A DNA stretch of 64,000 nucleotides from Cercophora sp. LCS_1. Taxonomy: Eukaryota; Ascomycota; Sordariomycetes; Sordariales; Lasiosphaeriaceae. Shown in pieces: positions 33,935 to 45,100 of this stretch. The DNA lies in the NCBI GenBank assembly GCA_036250225.1, contig JAPZLL010000006.1:1364001-1428000 (forward strand), given 5' to 3'. The stretch's first letter is position 1, and each line of letters starts with the position of its first letter. Both the position numbers and the translations under genes were made by a program. Under the pieces are notes generated by a model. That model did no database searches, was not told the origin of the DNA, and saw only the letters and a list, made by a program, of their open reading frames with translations.

Positions 33935-35942
33935 CTAAAGTGGCGCCTCAGCAATCCCCCATGGCGACCCGCGTCCCGTTCCATCCCCCAACTCCCCAGT
34001 TCCAATGACGATGCTGTTACCCAGCCTCACCGCCTCACCCCTCGTCTCTCGGCTCAAACTGCTTCCGTAGTCCACATGCACCATCACCTCCGAAGCCGAC
34101 GACACGTGGTATCTGCCCGTGCCAGTCCGGCTCGGCGGAGGTACCCTGGGCAGCCTCATGTCCTTTTCTTTCTCATCCTCCGTTCCCAAAGCCCGGCTGC
34201 TGCTGTTACTGGTGACCAGCCTCTTGTCTTCGGCAAACGGGCCGCTGGTGCTAACCGGTGACTGGTTGCCGACCTCGTCGATGAAGATCTCGCCCATGTC
34301 CCTAACGATTGCGTCGGTGCTTGGCGTCATCCTGGGCGAACAATCGCTATCGACGCTGCCACGATTGCCCGATGTGAGAATGCTGGATTTTAGGGTTGGA
34401 TCACCAGTGCGGCTTGTCCGTTGGCGAGACCGCTGCGAGCGCATGTGGCCGAGCTCGTCGCCCGCGTAACTGTGCGGCTGAGAGACAGAAATCGAATCTG
34501 CGTGGCTAGAGGTGCTATCCCGTGAGGTGACCCATTGGATGACGATGGCACTGAAGAGTACTGCGGGCTGTGAGATGGAAGTTCTAGATAATGGGAGGAA
34601 TGCGTACTGTCACTATTACAACACATCAGGCATACCCAGCCTGGCTCGCCGTCAAGGGCCATGAGAACAGACAGGTTACTGTGATTGTCAGAAATTGGGC
34701 CGTAAATTGAATCAGGGGCCATACACAACGCTGCTGACAAGGGTACAGATGCAACCGATGAAGGTCCGAAGCGCGATCGTCTTGAGTCTTTTGCTGGCTT
34801 TGGTTTGCTGCACGTTTTTGAAGGAATAGAGGCCTTTCGAGAATCAGTCAGTCCCTGGCATGTCGCAGCTACGCGTTTTAGACTCACTGGTGAGTGGGAT
34901 CAAGAACAGGATGGTGAGATAGATCTGCCAACCATTAACAACCAGGCAGGGGAGAGAAAACAGCCGAGGCTCACATTGACAAGCAGGTCAAATGCAATGA
35001 GCGGTATCATAGCGACCTTTTTCATGCCAATGATACACTGGCCGTTTTCTACCCTCTTGAAACGACTGATATCGTCAGCAACGGCCCCGAAGACGGACAG
35101 TCGTCTGACACACTAGATAAAACTCAACACCACCACACCACAGTAGATCCCTACCCTGTTAGCTTATCATCCAGGCATGAACAGGAAGACTGATCAACCT
35201 ACCAATCATACCAAACGAGTTGGTGAGGTACAGTTTGGAACGCATGCGAGGCTTCTTGCCAGTCGGACGGATGATATGCTGCACACATTAGCCAAAGCAA
35301 CAGAAGCCATCTGGGTATTTCTTACAGCCTTTTCGACCAAAAAAAGGTATATCAACTTCACACTGTCAGCCACAGTCTCTCGTTCACAAGCAGCGGGTAG
35401 GGTTCATACAATCTATGATGAATGTTAGCTTGAACATGGCCTTAGCCCAACGTATCCATACGCATACCTTGGTGGTTACATAGCAAATCAAGCACAGTAA
35501 AATCGCCGACTCACAGGCCGACATCGAGGTATCCACGCCGAGGCCAAACTGAAGGATGCCAGTAGCAAAGACGAACAAAAAGGAGTCGGCGTAGATAGCA
35601 AAAACGACTACCCGTCGTGTTATGTCAGTACTCAACACCACCAACTGTGACGCGACGAGGGTTATAGCATACGCCATTGCACGAAGGGGAGTCTTCCCCA
35701 AATCTTGACCGCGAGAAACCTTTGTGCTGCAGCGAGAAGACATCAGCAACTTTGCGGGGTCAGCCTTGGCGCCGTCCATCCTTACTCAGGAATATCGAGA
35801 TGATAACGAGCGAGATCATGGCGAGGATGACACTGATGATCATGCCAACCAACGGGATGGTGATGAGCTTGCTGCCTTTGCCTCCCTCCGCTAACGGGTC
35901 CATCTCTCGCCGTAACAAGGCAAGTACCGGCGACGGGGCCAT
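33935..35942 (-). CDS. Seven-TM fungal membrane protein
   Basis: Eleven exons (35942-35786, 35726-35673, 35607-35468, 35355-35326, 35278-35203, 35150-35114, 35065-34975, 34924-34888, 34833-34725, 34678-34608, 34560-33935) give 475 residues. All ten joins keep phase. Seven apolar spans lie at about 28-52, 67-92, 101-124, 145-165, 181-207, 231-251 and 258-277. Conserved-looking stretches are IYADSFLFVFATGILQFG, LIYLFLVEKAHIIRP and DGEPGWVCLMCCNSD, followed by ILFSAIVIQWVTSRD. The last 200 residues form a polar Ser/Arg-rich tail, presumably cytoplasmic. The layout resembles a G-protein-coupled receptor, but I know no ligand or assigned class and do not claim one. Introns are 46-65 nt except one of 112 nt. 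Confidence 0.88.
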
Positions 35943-37802
35943 GGTGTGAGTCGGGCCATAAACAAGGCGCCTCCAACTTGACGAGGACACACAACCTAGC
36001 AACACAGGTTGGTAAACATAAGATAGGATGATGTCGTAGAAACCGCTACCGAATAGGAAATCTATAGGATGATGTGTAGGATGTGAGAAGGATCGATGCG
36101 GATCAATAGGCGTGGTAGACTTTAGGTTTGGACCCAAAAGGGGGGGGTACTCCTATTTGAGGAACTAGAGTCCCAGGGCCAGAGTGATGGGATGCGGATT
36201 GAGCTATGCAAGAAAATGCCCTCCACAGCAGCCACCGCGTCCGAGTATTGGACAAAGGAGGATGGGGGGACTGTTCAGATAAGATAGAGCGGTCGTCCCT
36301 ACCGTGCGGGGAGAGCCCAGCCCATATCCGAACGGCAAAGCAACGACGACCCTGCGTCTCTCGTCACTCGATGTTCAGAGGTAAGGAGCGTACAGGGAAA
36401 GGATCGCTGGTATTTTACCTGCTGGCACGCCACATCTTGCTGCGGTACAACGTCGAGGGCAAGGACTTGGTAGACTGGCAGGGTGGCCGGTGGGTGGCCT
36501 GTGGGGGGGCGAGACAATGCCTTTCTGACAAAGCCCATCGACAAACGAATTGGAGGGGGGGAAATGCGACCTGTAGCATTGTGGCTGGAAGGCTAGTGGT
36601 TAACTTGCGGAGCTCAACTGTCCAGTCGCCGTGGCCGTCGGCAAACGCCTCTGTCAGAAGTATGATCCCTTGCTCGATGCACGTAGTCTGGTGTTGTTCA
36701 CCGGGATCTCGACCAAGGACGCCGGCATGCCGAGTCCAAGTCCGCAACCCACATATGCCTGCCTGGCCGGAAGAGGAATGGCACGCCGTGAAGTGCTCGT
36801 TCTTTCTTTTTTTTCACTTGATACAAGCAGGAATCTAGACACCGCGTCTCGAGACCGCACACACGCAGCCACATGCTTTTTGTTAGCGGCCGTATTCGAG
36901 CTCGCACCCCTCTCTCAGCTGGTCCATGGCAGCTGTAGATTGTGGCTTGTCCCCGATCGGTGCTGCTCGGGTGAGGTCTCGTGCGACACGTCTGAAAGCA
37001 TTCTGAGTGGCGAATATCCAACATCAAGCCGGATGAGCTCATAATGACATGCCGGGAACCCCCTTCCAGCGCTGCGTTGCGTTGGGCCTCTCCTCTCGTT
37101 CCATCTCTCCCATCCCGCACCCAGTTTGCAAACCGAGGAGGGACGGCTGGGTTGTGGCTGCAGCCGAGGGGGGAACCCGACGGCAAATATCTGCCGGAGC
37201 CGCATTCAACGATGTGACCAGCGAGGTGACTTGTCGTAGCGTGCAGGATGACTTTTGGATGGCAGTCGCAGTCGAAGGCGGTGGGTGTGCGGCCAAGGTG
37301 CGCCTTGAAAACCGCCCAACCAACGGTAGCCTCGAACGGGAGTGCCAGGGGTGCTTCGAGGCTGGCTCGGGACCCAGCCCGAAAGGTGGGAAGGGAAAAA
37401 GCACCGGCGGCGGGACTGAGTCGCTTGACTTGACACGGCACAAAACAACCAACGTGTAACCTCGACCAGAGACCAAAAATGACGAAAGGGGGCTACCACA
37501 CGGAGAGACAATAAAACAATCGATGCTGTTCTGGGTTCGTCAACCAAGCTTGGCGACGAAGGATGAGGAGAAACATGATGGACGATCCCTCTGATAGACA
37601 AGCTGCAACGCACCAGTGCCCGAGTGAAGTTGGGAGTGGAGTGGAGAGGAGCAAGGCAAGCCGGCGAGCAAACACACAAAAAAAAAGGAAAGAACGGTGT
37701 GGGGTCATCCTCGTCACTGAACCTTAAACAGGGGTTGTCGATTGGTCTCCCTTGCCAGCCCCAATTCTCCCCGGATCTTGCTCTGGACCGACCTCAGGGC
37801 GC

Positions 37803-37823
37803 AAAAAAAAAAAAAAAAAAAAA
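37803..37823. repeat. Poly(A) run of 21
   Basis: Uninterrupted A run in intergenic DNA. No flanking target-site duplication or reverse-transcriptase remnant is visible, so it is not evidence of a retroposon by itself. Confidence 0.9.
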
Positions 37824-38443
37824 TTCACAGTGCAAGCACACGCGTCCACAACGGACCAGCAAGCAAGGTTCGACACACAGGTGATTTTCCAGCCAGCCAG
37901 CACTTGCAAGATGATGCTAGTCATGAAATTCTCTCTCTGCCCTCAGTGAGCGTAACACTCGGTGAGCCGAGCAGTCTCTCGCTCCCGATCCCTGCGTCGA
38001 TCAATCGGTATTTCAGAGGGCCGTGCGCGATCGAAACTGGCCCTGGCCGGGCCTAGCGCCAAAAAACCTGGTTCGAACTGCTCGTGTGTCCCGAGTGGCC
38101 CACTTTGCGCAACCTCCCAGCAGCCCAGCAACCTACCTGTCTATCCCCCGAGTTTCCCAAGTGCCGTCTCCCGCCTCCATGCCCACCGTATCCCCCTCCT
38201 ATTGGGTCCTAGCCACACAAGGTCTGGCTCTCGGATCGGGTAGCCATACCGGACCGCCGCTTCCAAGATGCTGGTAAGCCCAGTTGCTATTGACAGCTTG
38301 GGCTTTGTGCGACAACCGCCCCAATATCTCAGGTAAGGGACAAAGGTTATTCAGGGACAAAGATGTCCTGGGAAACACAAGCATACCAAGACATTGATCC
38401 TTCCCATCCCCTGCCTCCTCTGGAATCCACCCACCCATCCATC

Positions 38444-38463
38444 CACACACGCACGCACGCACG
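38444..38463. repeat. CACG microsatellite
   Basis: Short CA tract passing into about four GCAC units. Simple intergenic repeat. Confidence 0.8.
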
Positions 38464-39434
38464 ACGAGCTGAAAAGGAATTTCTCCATTACGTCTGAGAC
38501 ATCCCGTTTCCTGGACCTATCGAAACATTGAGAGCCTCGTGGTACCACCGGTATCAAGACTTTCCTCAGGCCCGGTATCACGGGAAACCCATTTATTCTA
38601 TGGCATCCCTCGTTATTTTCTTAAAGCTCCTCCTCGGCACCCCGACGCCACCAGACGCGCAGCATAGAATACCATGTAACGCAACACTTTGATGTTCTAT
38701 TCGCTCGCTCTCGTATCGTAGCTTTGCAGTTGCTATCTGTCTGTCTCACACTCAAAATCCATCGCGTCACACTCACACTCTTGGCTTGTCCTTGCCCACT
38801 CGATACCAGCCAGCCAGCCAAATTCAAACCTGCCCAGGTCAAGCTCGCTCCCATCTCTCCACGCTTCCAGAAGAAAAAGCGGAACTATTCTGTCCGGAGT
38901 TTTCCGTCCATGTTTAAACCATAGACCATACGCGGGCGGGGTGTCCAGCCAAGTCACTTTGGTTTCTCCCCGCCAGGCAAAAGCCGAAAAAAAAAAAAAA
39001 CGCCTGCAATGCATCCGTAAAAACTTGCGCGCGCGCGCAAAAATAAGCTGTGCCGTGCCATGTGATCCGTAAGTTGTTTTCCTCCCTTGCGAGGAATGTA
39101 TCCGTCCCAAAAAACGCCTAGTCTACGCGCTCTTCCCAAGATCAAAGATCAAAATGATACCGATGGCTTTGCAAGAACCCGCTTCCAGTCCAATCATTGC
39201 TTATATCCGTGTCCGGTGATGAGTGCATGTCCGAGATAGTGTCGAAGAGAAGAAAATAAACCAGCAACCGAAAGCATAAAGGGCTCACGGAATTATGCCC
39301 CTTGTAACGCTGGGTTGCCATCCAGATATTCCAAAGCATTACAAGATTATGATTCAGCATATTAACCCCGATGTTGGGTCTCTGCGCCGTGTCGTCGTCG
39401 TCGTCAATGATAGTGTTGATGTTGTGGTGAGGAA

Positions 39435-41068
39435 TCAATTCGTCCGGCTTGGCGACTGAGTTCGGGTGCGGATCCGGAACCTGTCACGCATTCGATCCGC
39501 CAGTCTTGCTCGGCGGCCGCGTTCCTCATTGTCGCCCTCTGTCGCCGCTTGAGATGGCGAGGGTTGTTGTTGCTGCTCCGTCCTGTGTCGTCGAAGAATG
39601 GCGATGCGTTCCTCAACAGTTGCCTGCCTCAGTCGATGGAAGTCAAGAATTCGTGATGACCTCCTCTGCTCCCTGCTGGATCCCAAACCCTCGTCGTTGT
39701 CGGTCCACTCGACTGAAAGAGGTGGAGGAAGATCCTCCTGGCCATCGGCAGCCTTTTCGCCTTGTGGTCGAAGATCAAGACGGCTGCAGAGAAGGGTTAG
39801 CGTTTTGTATAACACTTAGCTGAGAGGTAACGTACCACAGTGGACAAGTTCCCGAGACGTTAATCAACCATGGGTCGATGCAGGTTGGGTGGAACTTGTG
39901 ATCACATGGCAGGACCCGAACGTCCTCACCAACCGTGAAATCTTCAGTGCAAATGGAGCATCCGGGGTGTTCATCGTCCGGCCCGTGCCGGGTGCCGCTC
40001 CCAACCGCACTCGCACCCGCAACAGTCAACCCCTGGGTTGTTGTGACGGTGGTTGCTTCCGGGATCGTGGCGACCTTGGGGGTTGCCGGCTCTTTCTTCT
40101 GCGGCGTCCGGGGCTCTTCTGGAATCGCGGACAGTCTGGGCCTTGCCAAAGGATCGGGCGATGATCGTGACTGTTGCTCGAGCTCGTAGGCTGGGTCAAG
40201 CTTGGGTGGAGCAGGATCCCCAAACTTGACGATGGGAATTGTCTCCAGCACGGCGCGGGCCAGCCCTTTAGCGCGGCTTTGACGGGGCCGTCCCCCGTAA
40301 CCTGAGCGCGGGCCGTAGCGCTCTGGGTACCGATGGGCCCTGATCGCGCCCGTCGCGATGATGACGAGAAACAGCAAGGTGATGAGCCCCGTGATGCTGT
40401 ACAGAATGCTCATGGCGACGGCCGAATTGCTGCCGCTCTGACTCTCGCCGTCGCCGGGTCGGTCCACCGTCCAGTTCCCCATAATGTTGGCGCCCACATT
40501 CCCCTCCGCCGCCCGAGTGATCTCCAATGCCGCGAGGGCCTCGGCCGAGGTCCCCATTGTGAAGATAGAGGTAAACGACAATTCGGATCCCTGGAGGCCG
40601 CAGCAGTTGCCCTTGATACTGTATAGTAGAATCGCTTTGAGGTTCCCGTCGCTGTTCATGTCCATTACCATGTTGACGATTTCGCTCGAGTTCGCGTTGT
40701 CACACGAAATGTAGGCAATCGTCTCGGTTACGTTGAGAAGTTCGTAGGTCTCCGGCTCGGCGAGCACAATGTTCCCCATGATTTTAACCGACTGTGCGAT
40801 CATGTTAGCACCGTAAATCTGGTGATAAACCCAAAGCGTCGCCCACCTTCAGCGCCCGATCGTTAGTGTCGTTCAATCCAAGATTCCGAGTCAGCGGAAA
40901 GACGTTGTAGAGAGGGCCGCCGCCCAATTTTGGCGATAATTGCAATCGCATCGCCGACGATTCCTGCCATCTTGGAAGTTCCTCCAACCAATTTACTGTC
41001 GCATTTTCGGCGCACACGAGGAGGAGGGATGACACCAGAGCGGCGAGAGTTAATAGATGCGAAGCCAT
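39435..41068 (-). CDS. Transmembrane RING-H2 protein (PA-TM-RING type)
   Basis: Three exons (41068-40847, 40791-39836, 39783-39435) give 508 residues. A signal peptide (SHLLTLAALVSSLLLVC) precedes a lumenal region of about 190 residues. That region has several Asn-X-Thr sites and a Cys pair, in the position of a protease-associated domain. One TM span follows (VAMSILYSITGLITLLFLVI), then a basic cytosolic stretch and a RING-H2 finger. The finger reads CSICTEDF, then LPCDHKFHPTCIDPW, then CPLC. Removing the second intron is what creates the final Cys of CPLC. A charged Arg/Gln-rich tail ends the protein. By family it is a membrane-bound E3 ubiquitin ligase of endosomes, vacuole or Golgi. The substrate and compartment are not readable here. 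Confidence 0.92.
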
Positions 41069-43713
41069 CTTTCTTCGCCAGCACCGGCGACGGTCGACGT
41101 CGCCTTGATGTGCTATGGTCTGGCAAGGTGGGTTGTTTGGAGAAGCCTCGAACGGGCGGTTTCGATTCGTGGTGGGGAGGAATCCGGATGTAAAGGATTG
41201 AAGGGAGTCGGGAGGAGAAAAGCGGATGTTTGGCAGACCGGGCGTCACATCTCAATCCGAGCGACAGAACATGGCTCTGGCCTGTCTGCCTTGGTTTCTT
41301 GGGTTCTGATCGTCGCTAAGGGTATGCTAAGACGGGGGTGGGCAGCAATGGCAGGACGGCGCCCTGTGAGCGTTGGAGCGGACAGCACCACAAAGGCCGT
41401 CTTGGAGATTCTTGGCCAGTTCGGAAACGGCGCGGCGAGAGGCGGGGGGCTGGCTAGCAAGGTACGCCAACGAAGGCGCGGGCGCGCTCCCGAAATCCTG
41501 TACCCCTGTATCTCAGCCAAGCAATTGATCAATTCGATTGGGTGGTGGTCGGAACCAAGAATCGGACAATTGGACCTTGGTGGCATTGGCAGCCGAAGCC
41601 AAGCACAAGTGTTCTATTTGCAGGGAATGGGAAGATCAATCGCTAGAACAGCGAAGGGATCCGTGGGCGAGTCCAGGAGAGGAGGGAAGCGAGTGTGAGG
41701 TTGGCAACATGGGAAGGGGATGATCGAAGAGGCGTTTTGGGCCCTGTCTGAGACGTCCAAACTGTTTTAGCGCCACTGTTTTCTCAAAGCACACACGACA
41801 ACTCTACCATCTTTGGACAGCATCTTCATGCGCCGCGCCTCGCCAGTCGATCATTTCACCTGAAGCACATCATGGCAGACCAGGTTGCGAAAACAACTGT
41901 CGCGTTGCTTTCTGCGCGAGATCGTGAATCTTACGCGGTCGGTGACACATGGCGGAAGAGTCATGAGCCCAGGACTCAAGTTCAGAGTTGCGTCGACGAG
42001 AGAACATATCGGGCCTGCACTTGAGCAAAAGGTGTTCGGATTTCCTGGTTTGTCGAGACAGCATCAGGGCAAGAAGGGCTGCACGCCGGCATCGTGCATA
42101 CATAACCAGCAGATTCGTCGGTGCTCCTGTAAAAACAACACATTGGGCGCTGATGATTTTCGCTCGGCTCTCGGAACATATCCTGCCTCCAGGGAAGTCC
42201 CCTGGTTCCTGGTCATGATTGACGGTTGAGTGTCAGATGCCAAACAGACCCTCTCTGTTGACAAGCCCGTGAATGGTTCGTTCTAGTTTTGACATTGTCG
42301 GGCAACCTGGCAAGGAATCCGTCACCCTCATACCCCAGGATGGATTCCATGTCATCTGAAGATGGAGATAAAATCCCACTTGGTGTCTTTGATGACACCG
42401 TCGGGCAAGGACAGAGAAAGTCAGCATCGACATTTCCCGGGCCCAGGGACGTGATGTTCAGGGGTCGCTGCCTCCCTGTCAAAAATGTTAGGGCCTCACA
42501 CAGGGAGTGTGACAAACCCTTGCGCAACCCCAGCGCCTTGATGCGGCTAAATGCAAGCCGAAGCTGCCGAACCAGCCGAACAGCCCTACAGATCCACTGG
42601 GCTAGCCCCATCGTCGACGCCTCTTTTCGCGCCCCCGTTTCGAGAAACATCTGCAGGTCATCTTCTCGGAGAGTTGATGAAGCAATCCGGTTTTGTTTCA
42701 CACGGTAAGGTAGGCGATGATGCGGGAGGCTGATATTCCCCGAGATCTCTTCGGAGTCTTGCCGAATAAACAAACAAAAGAAAATCGGAGACGAGGACCT
42801 CGCTTCCGAAATGTCTCAAGGGCGCCGAGGGTTTAATACCAAATGAGAATATGTACTCTATCGATGAATGTGTAGGTGGGCGCTATTCTTGCGCATCACG
42901 GATTTATCGCCCGGTTGCTGCTCAGGTCCCAACCAAGCGCGTGACAGAAAGAAACGAGCCATACAATACGGTTGTTGGCCCCTTGAGCTGGTCCCACCCA
43001 GTTACGTCCTACGGAAATGCCAGGATCAAAAGACTCGAGGCCTTCAAACCGATTTTTGGGGGCTTCTACATTATGAATAACGACCTCGAGGGGTTGACGT
43101 CTCAGCGTCTTGGTGGCTCGTCCATATGGCCAGAAAATTGCCAACATCAATCACACTCTTGAATCTGGCCAACTCCCACAAGTTCTAAGCATCGAAGATA
43201 TAGATGAGAAAACACGGCGCGTAAACTTATTGGCTTTCTATGTCATGGATTAGTTTTTATCGAGTTGCGAAGATGCTCTAAATAGTCGGCGGTCATGGAA
43301 ATGACTGTTCATCACCGGACCGTGAACCGATCGTTGTTCTGTAAGTAAAGAGCATGCTACAACTGTCAAATCCTTCTATGACGCATTAGGCAAGCCTAAA
43401 GGTTCCATATAGCTTCCGGGTAACCCATTTTTATGATAGTCGATGTCCTAGGCAAGGGTTTGTATATATGAAGCGACAAGACGGGCTTGATGGACAAGAC
43501 ACTTCGTCTTCGACTTACCTCAGATGATGGATGTTCGGTCTCAGAGCACATGGTCCGGCGGTTTCCTATCTCTAGATACTCTTATACAAACAGCGCAAAA
43601 GTTACTAAGCGCTATCTATACGTGCTCCTAGGAGTTGAGAGTATCGATTCTACTGAAGACAACCTCGTTTCGAGAGCATGAGGCCCGGCGAGCCCCCGCT
43701 GTTCCCGGCAAAC
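41069..43713. other. 2.6 kb gene-poor interval
   Basis: Left end is the RING gene promoter. From about 42800 the DNA becomes AT-richer, with TATATATG near 43466, toward the tubulin cofactor 3' end. A frame on each strand at about 42213-42773 is open, but neither shows domain resemblance. A decayed repeat or gene relic is possible but not shown. Confidence 0.5.
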
Positions 43714-44931
43714 CTAGATCTCCTCCATATCCTCGAGATCATCAAGTGCTGGGTAGTCCCCAACCTCGACCCTCTCCGGCCTGACAAAGACACCACGCTT
43801 GATTTCGGAGGGCTCGCCCCAGTATCGAGTACCCGAAATGCTGCCATCATTCTTGCCAAGTGGCTCATCCAACTCGACACCCACCCAGGCCCCAGTGCCT
43901 CCTGGAATTTCCTTGACGTCGCCCACGTACTTGATCTCACCCCTTCTGGTATCGTCTTCGCCCACCCGGCATCGCTTCCCAACAGCGATACCACGAGCCT
44001 CAACCTCCTGAGCGATGGCCTGAATCTTCGCCTGTTCGTGGCTCGGGGCATTGGGATCAAAACGCCCGAGTTTCTGGGCCTTCTTCCAAGCCAGAACCGA
44101 ATCCGTCTTCTTCTCATAGTCTTCCTCTGGCAGGATGAACTTTTCCACTCCGACCGCGTTGTTGAAGTTCGGTCGTGCGGCCGGAGGCCTGGTATCGGCG
44201 ATCTGTTGGTGTGAGTAAGTCTTTGAACGAAAGTCATGCTTCTCAGTGTGCGCAGTGTCACATGGGGTGTTATAATAAACCATCTGAAGTCCGAAGGATG
44301 TGGTGGAAAGGAGAGCTGGGTATCTGAAGCCTTTCTTGGGGCATATGAGCACGCCATATGGGTGAACCATTTGAAGAACATGAAATCCTCGCTCGCAACT
44401 TAGGAACGCTATCCAGAATGCAAGATAGAGTGACATTGAGTGGTTATGAACGCAGTGTCTCATTGAAGGGTATTTGAGGGTGTTTGACTTAGGACTAGGT
44501 GCCTTCGATAAAGGAGGACGGATATAGCCTCGGCGTCATTGAATAACGAGCATCAATGGCTTTATCATACAAACAAGGCAACTCAAATGCCACCGGATGC
44601 TCAAACCTAATAGGGCAAACGGAGATGTTGTAGATGGCCGTTTCTGTGTTTGGGTCTTTGAACATGAGGAACCCGATATCGGGCAGACACTTACGTGAAG
44701 CTCGGCGTAAGGGACGAGGGGAAAGCTCTGCATGTAGGTCGTTTCCTCATCGGCAGCTTCAACTGGGATATGGGAGTTCGCCGGCGTCTTGAGGTAGATC
44801 TTTTGGCACGAAGGAGGAATGCCGGTGATGGGCTCCATCTTCGTCTTGAGCTGTGCAATCGTCCATGCTGGCGTGATGCGGCGCTCCGAGGCCGAATATT
44901 CCGAGATGACGTGAAGGGGAACGTCCGCCAT
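43714..44931 (-). CDS. alf1: Tubulin-folding cofactor B (Alf1)
   Basis: Cofactor B binds alpha-tubulin after the chaperonin and hands it on for dimer assembly. Two exons (44931-44695, 44202-43714) give 241 residues, the normal family length. Residues 1-85 are the ubiquitin-like domain (DVPLHVISEYSASERRITPA). A charged helix with WKKAQKLGRFDP follows. A CAP-Gly domain at about 150-228 has GKRCRV, GAWVGVELDEPLGKNDGS and RGVFVRPERVEVGDYP. The C-terminus ends DMEEI, the acidic tail that CAP-Gly domains recognise. The intron of 492 nt is about nine times the local norm. The join LH|IADTRPPAARP keeps both phase and the conserved DTRPP. A missing exon inside the intron is not required. Confidence 0.93.
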
Positions 44932-45088
44932 TGTGCCTCGCGAGTCACAGATTTCTGGAAAGGAAAGTACAAACACAGAATAGATTTTCTGAAAATTGAT
45001 GATATTTTGGTGATTTGCCCGTCGTGATGCCACACCTACCATCAATGGCTGCCTATCCGCTGGAAGGTTCTATGTGGACCTCGCACAT

Positions 45089-45100
45089 AACCCTAACCCT
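45089..45100. promoter_or_regulatory. Telomere-repeat box before tubulin cofactor
   Basis: AACCCTAACCCT, two telomere units, 158-169 nt upstream of the cofactor start. On the coding strand it reads AGGGTTAGGGTT, the core bound by fission-yeast Teb1-type Myb factors. Regulatory use here is inferred. Confidence 0.45.

Larger units (their letters stand above)
35943..39434. other. 3.5 kb gene-poor interval
   Basis: Between two minus-strand genes, so it contains the seven-TM gene promoter (near 35943) and the RING gene 3' end (near 39434). It holds a 21-A run at 37803-37823, a CACG microsatellite near 38444-38463 and a 14-A run near 38987-39000. Open frames overlap on both strands and resemble nothing known. 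Confidence 0.55.

Noticed and set aside
37803..37823. Poly(A) run as the tail of a retroposon
   Set aside because: No target-site duplication, no reverse-transcriptase remnant and no body sequence is visible next to it.
38068..38080. GGTTCGAAC resembling a tRNA T-loop box
   Set aside because: Flanking bases do not form the T stem or an acceptor stem, and no A box lies at the right distance.
45089..45100. Internal telomere repeat marking an old chromosome end
   Set aside because: Only two units, sitting in a promoter between conserved genes; a regulatory box is the simpler reading.
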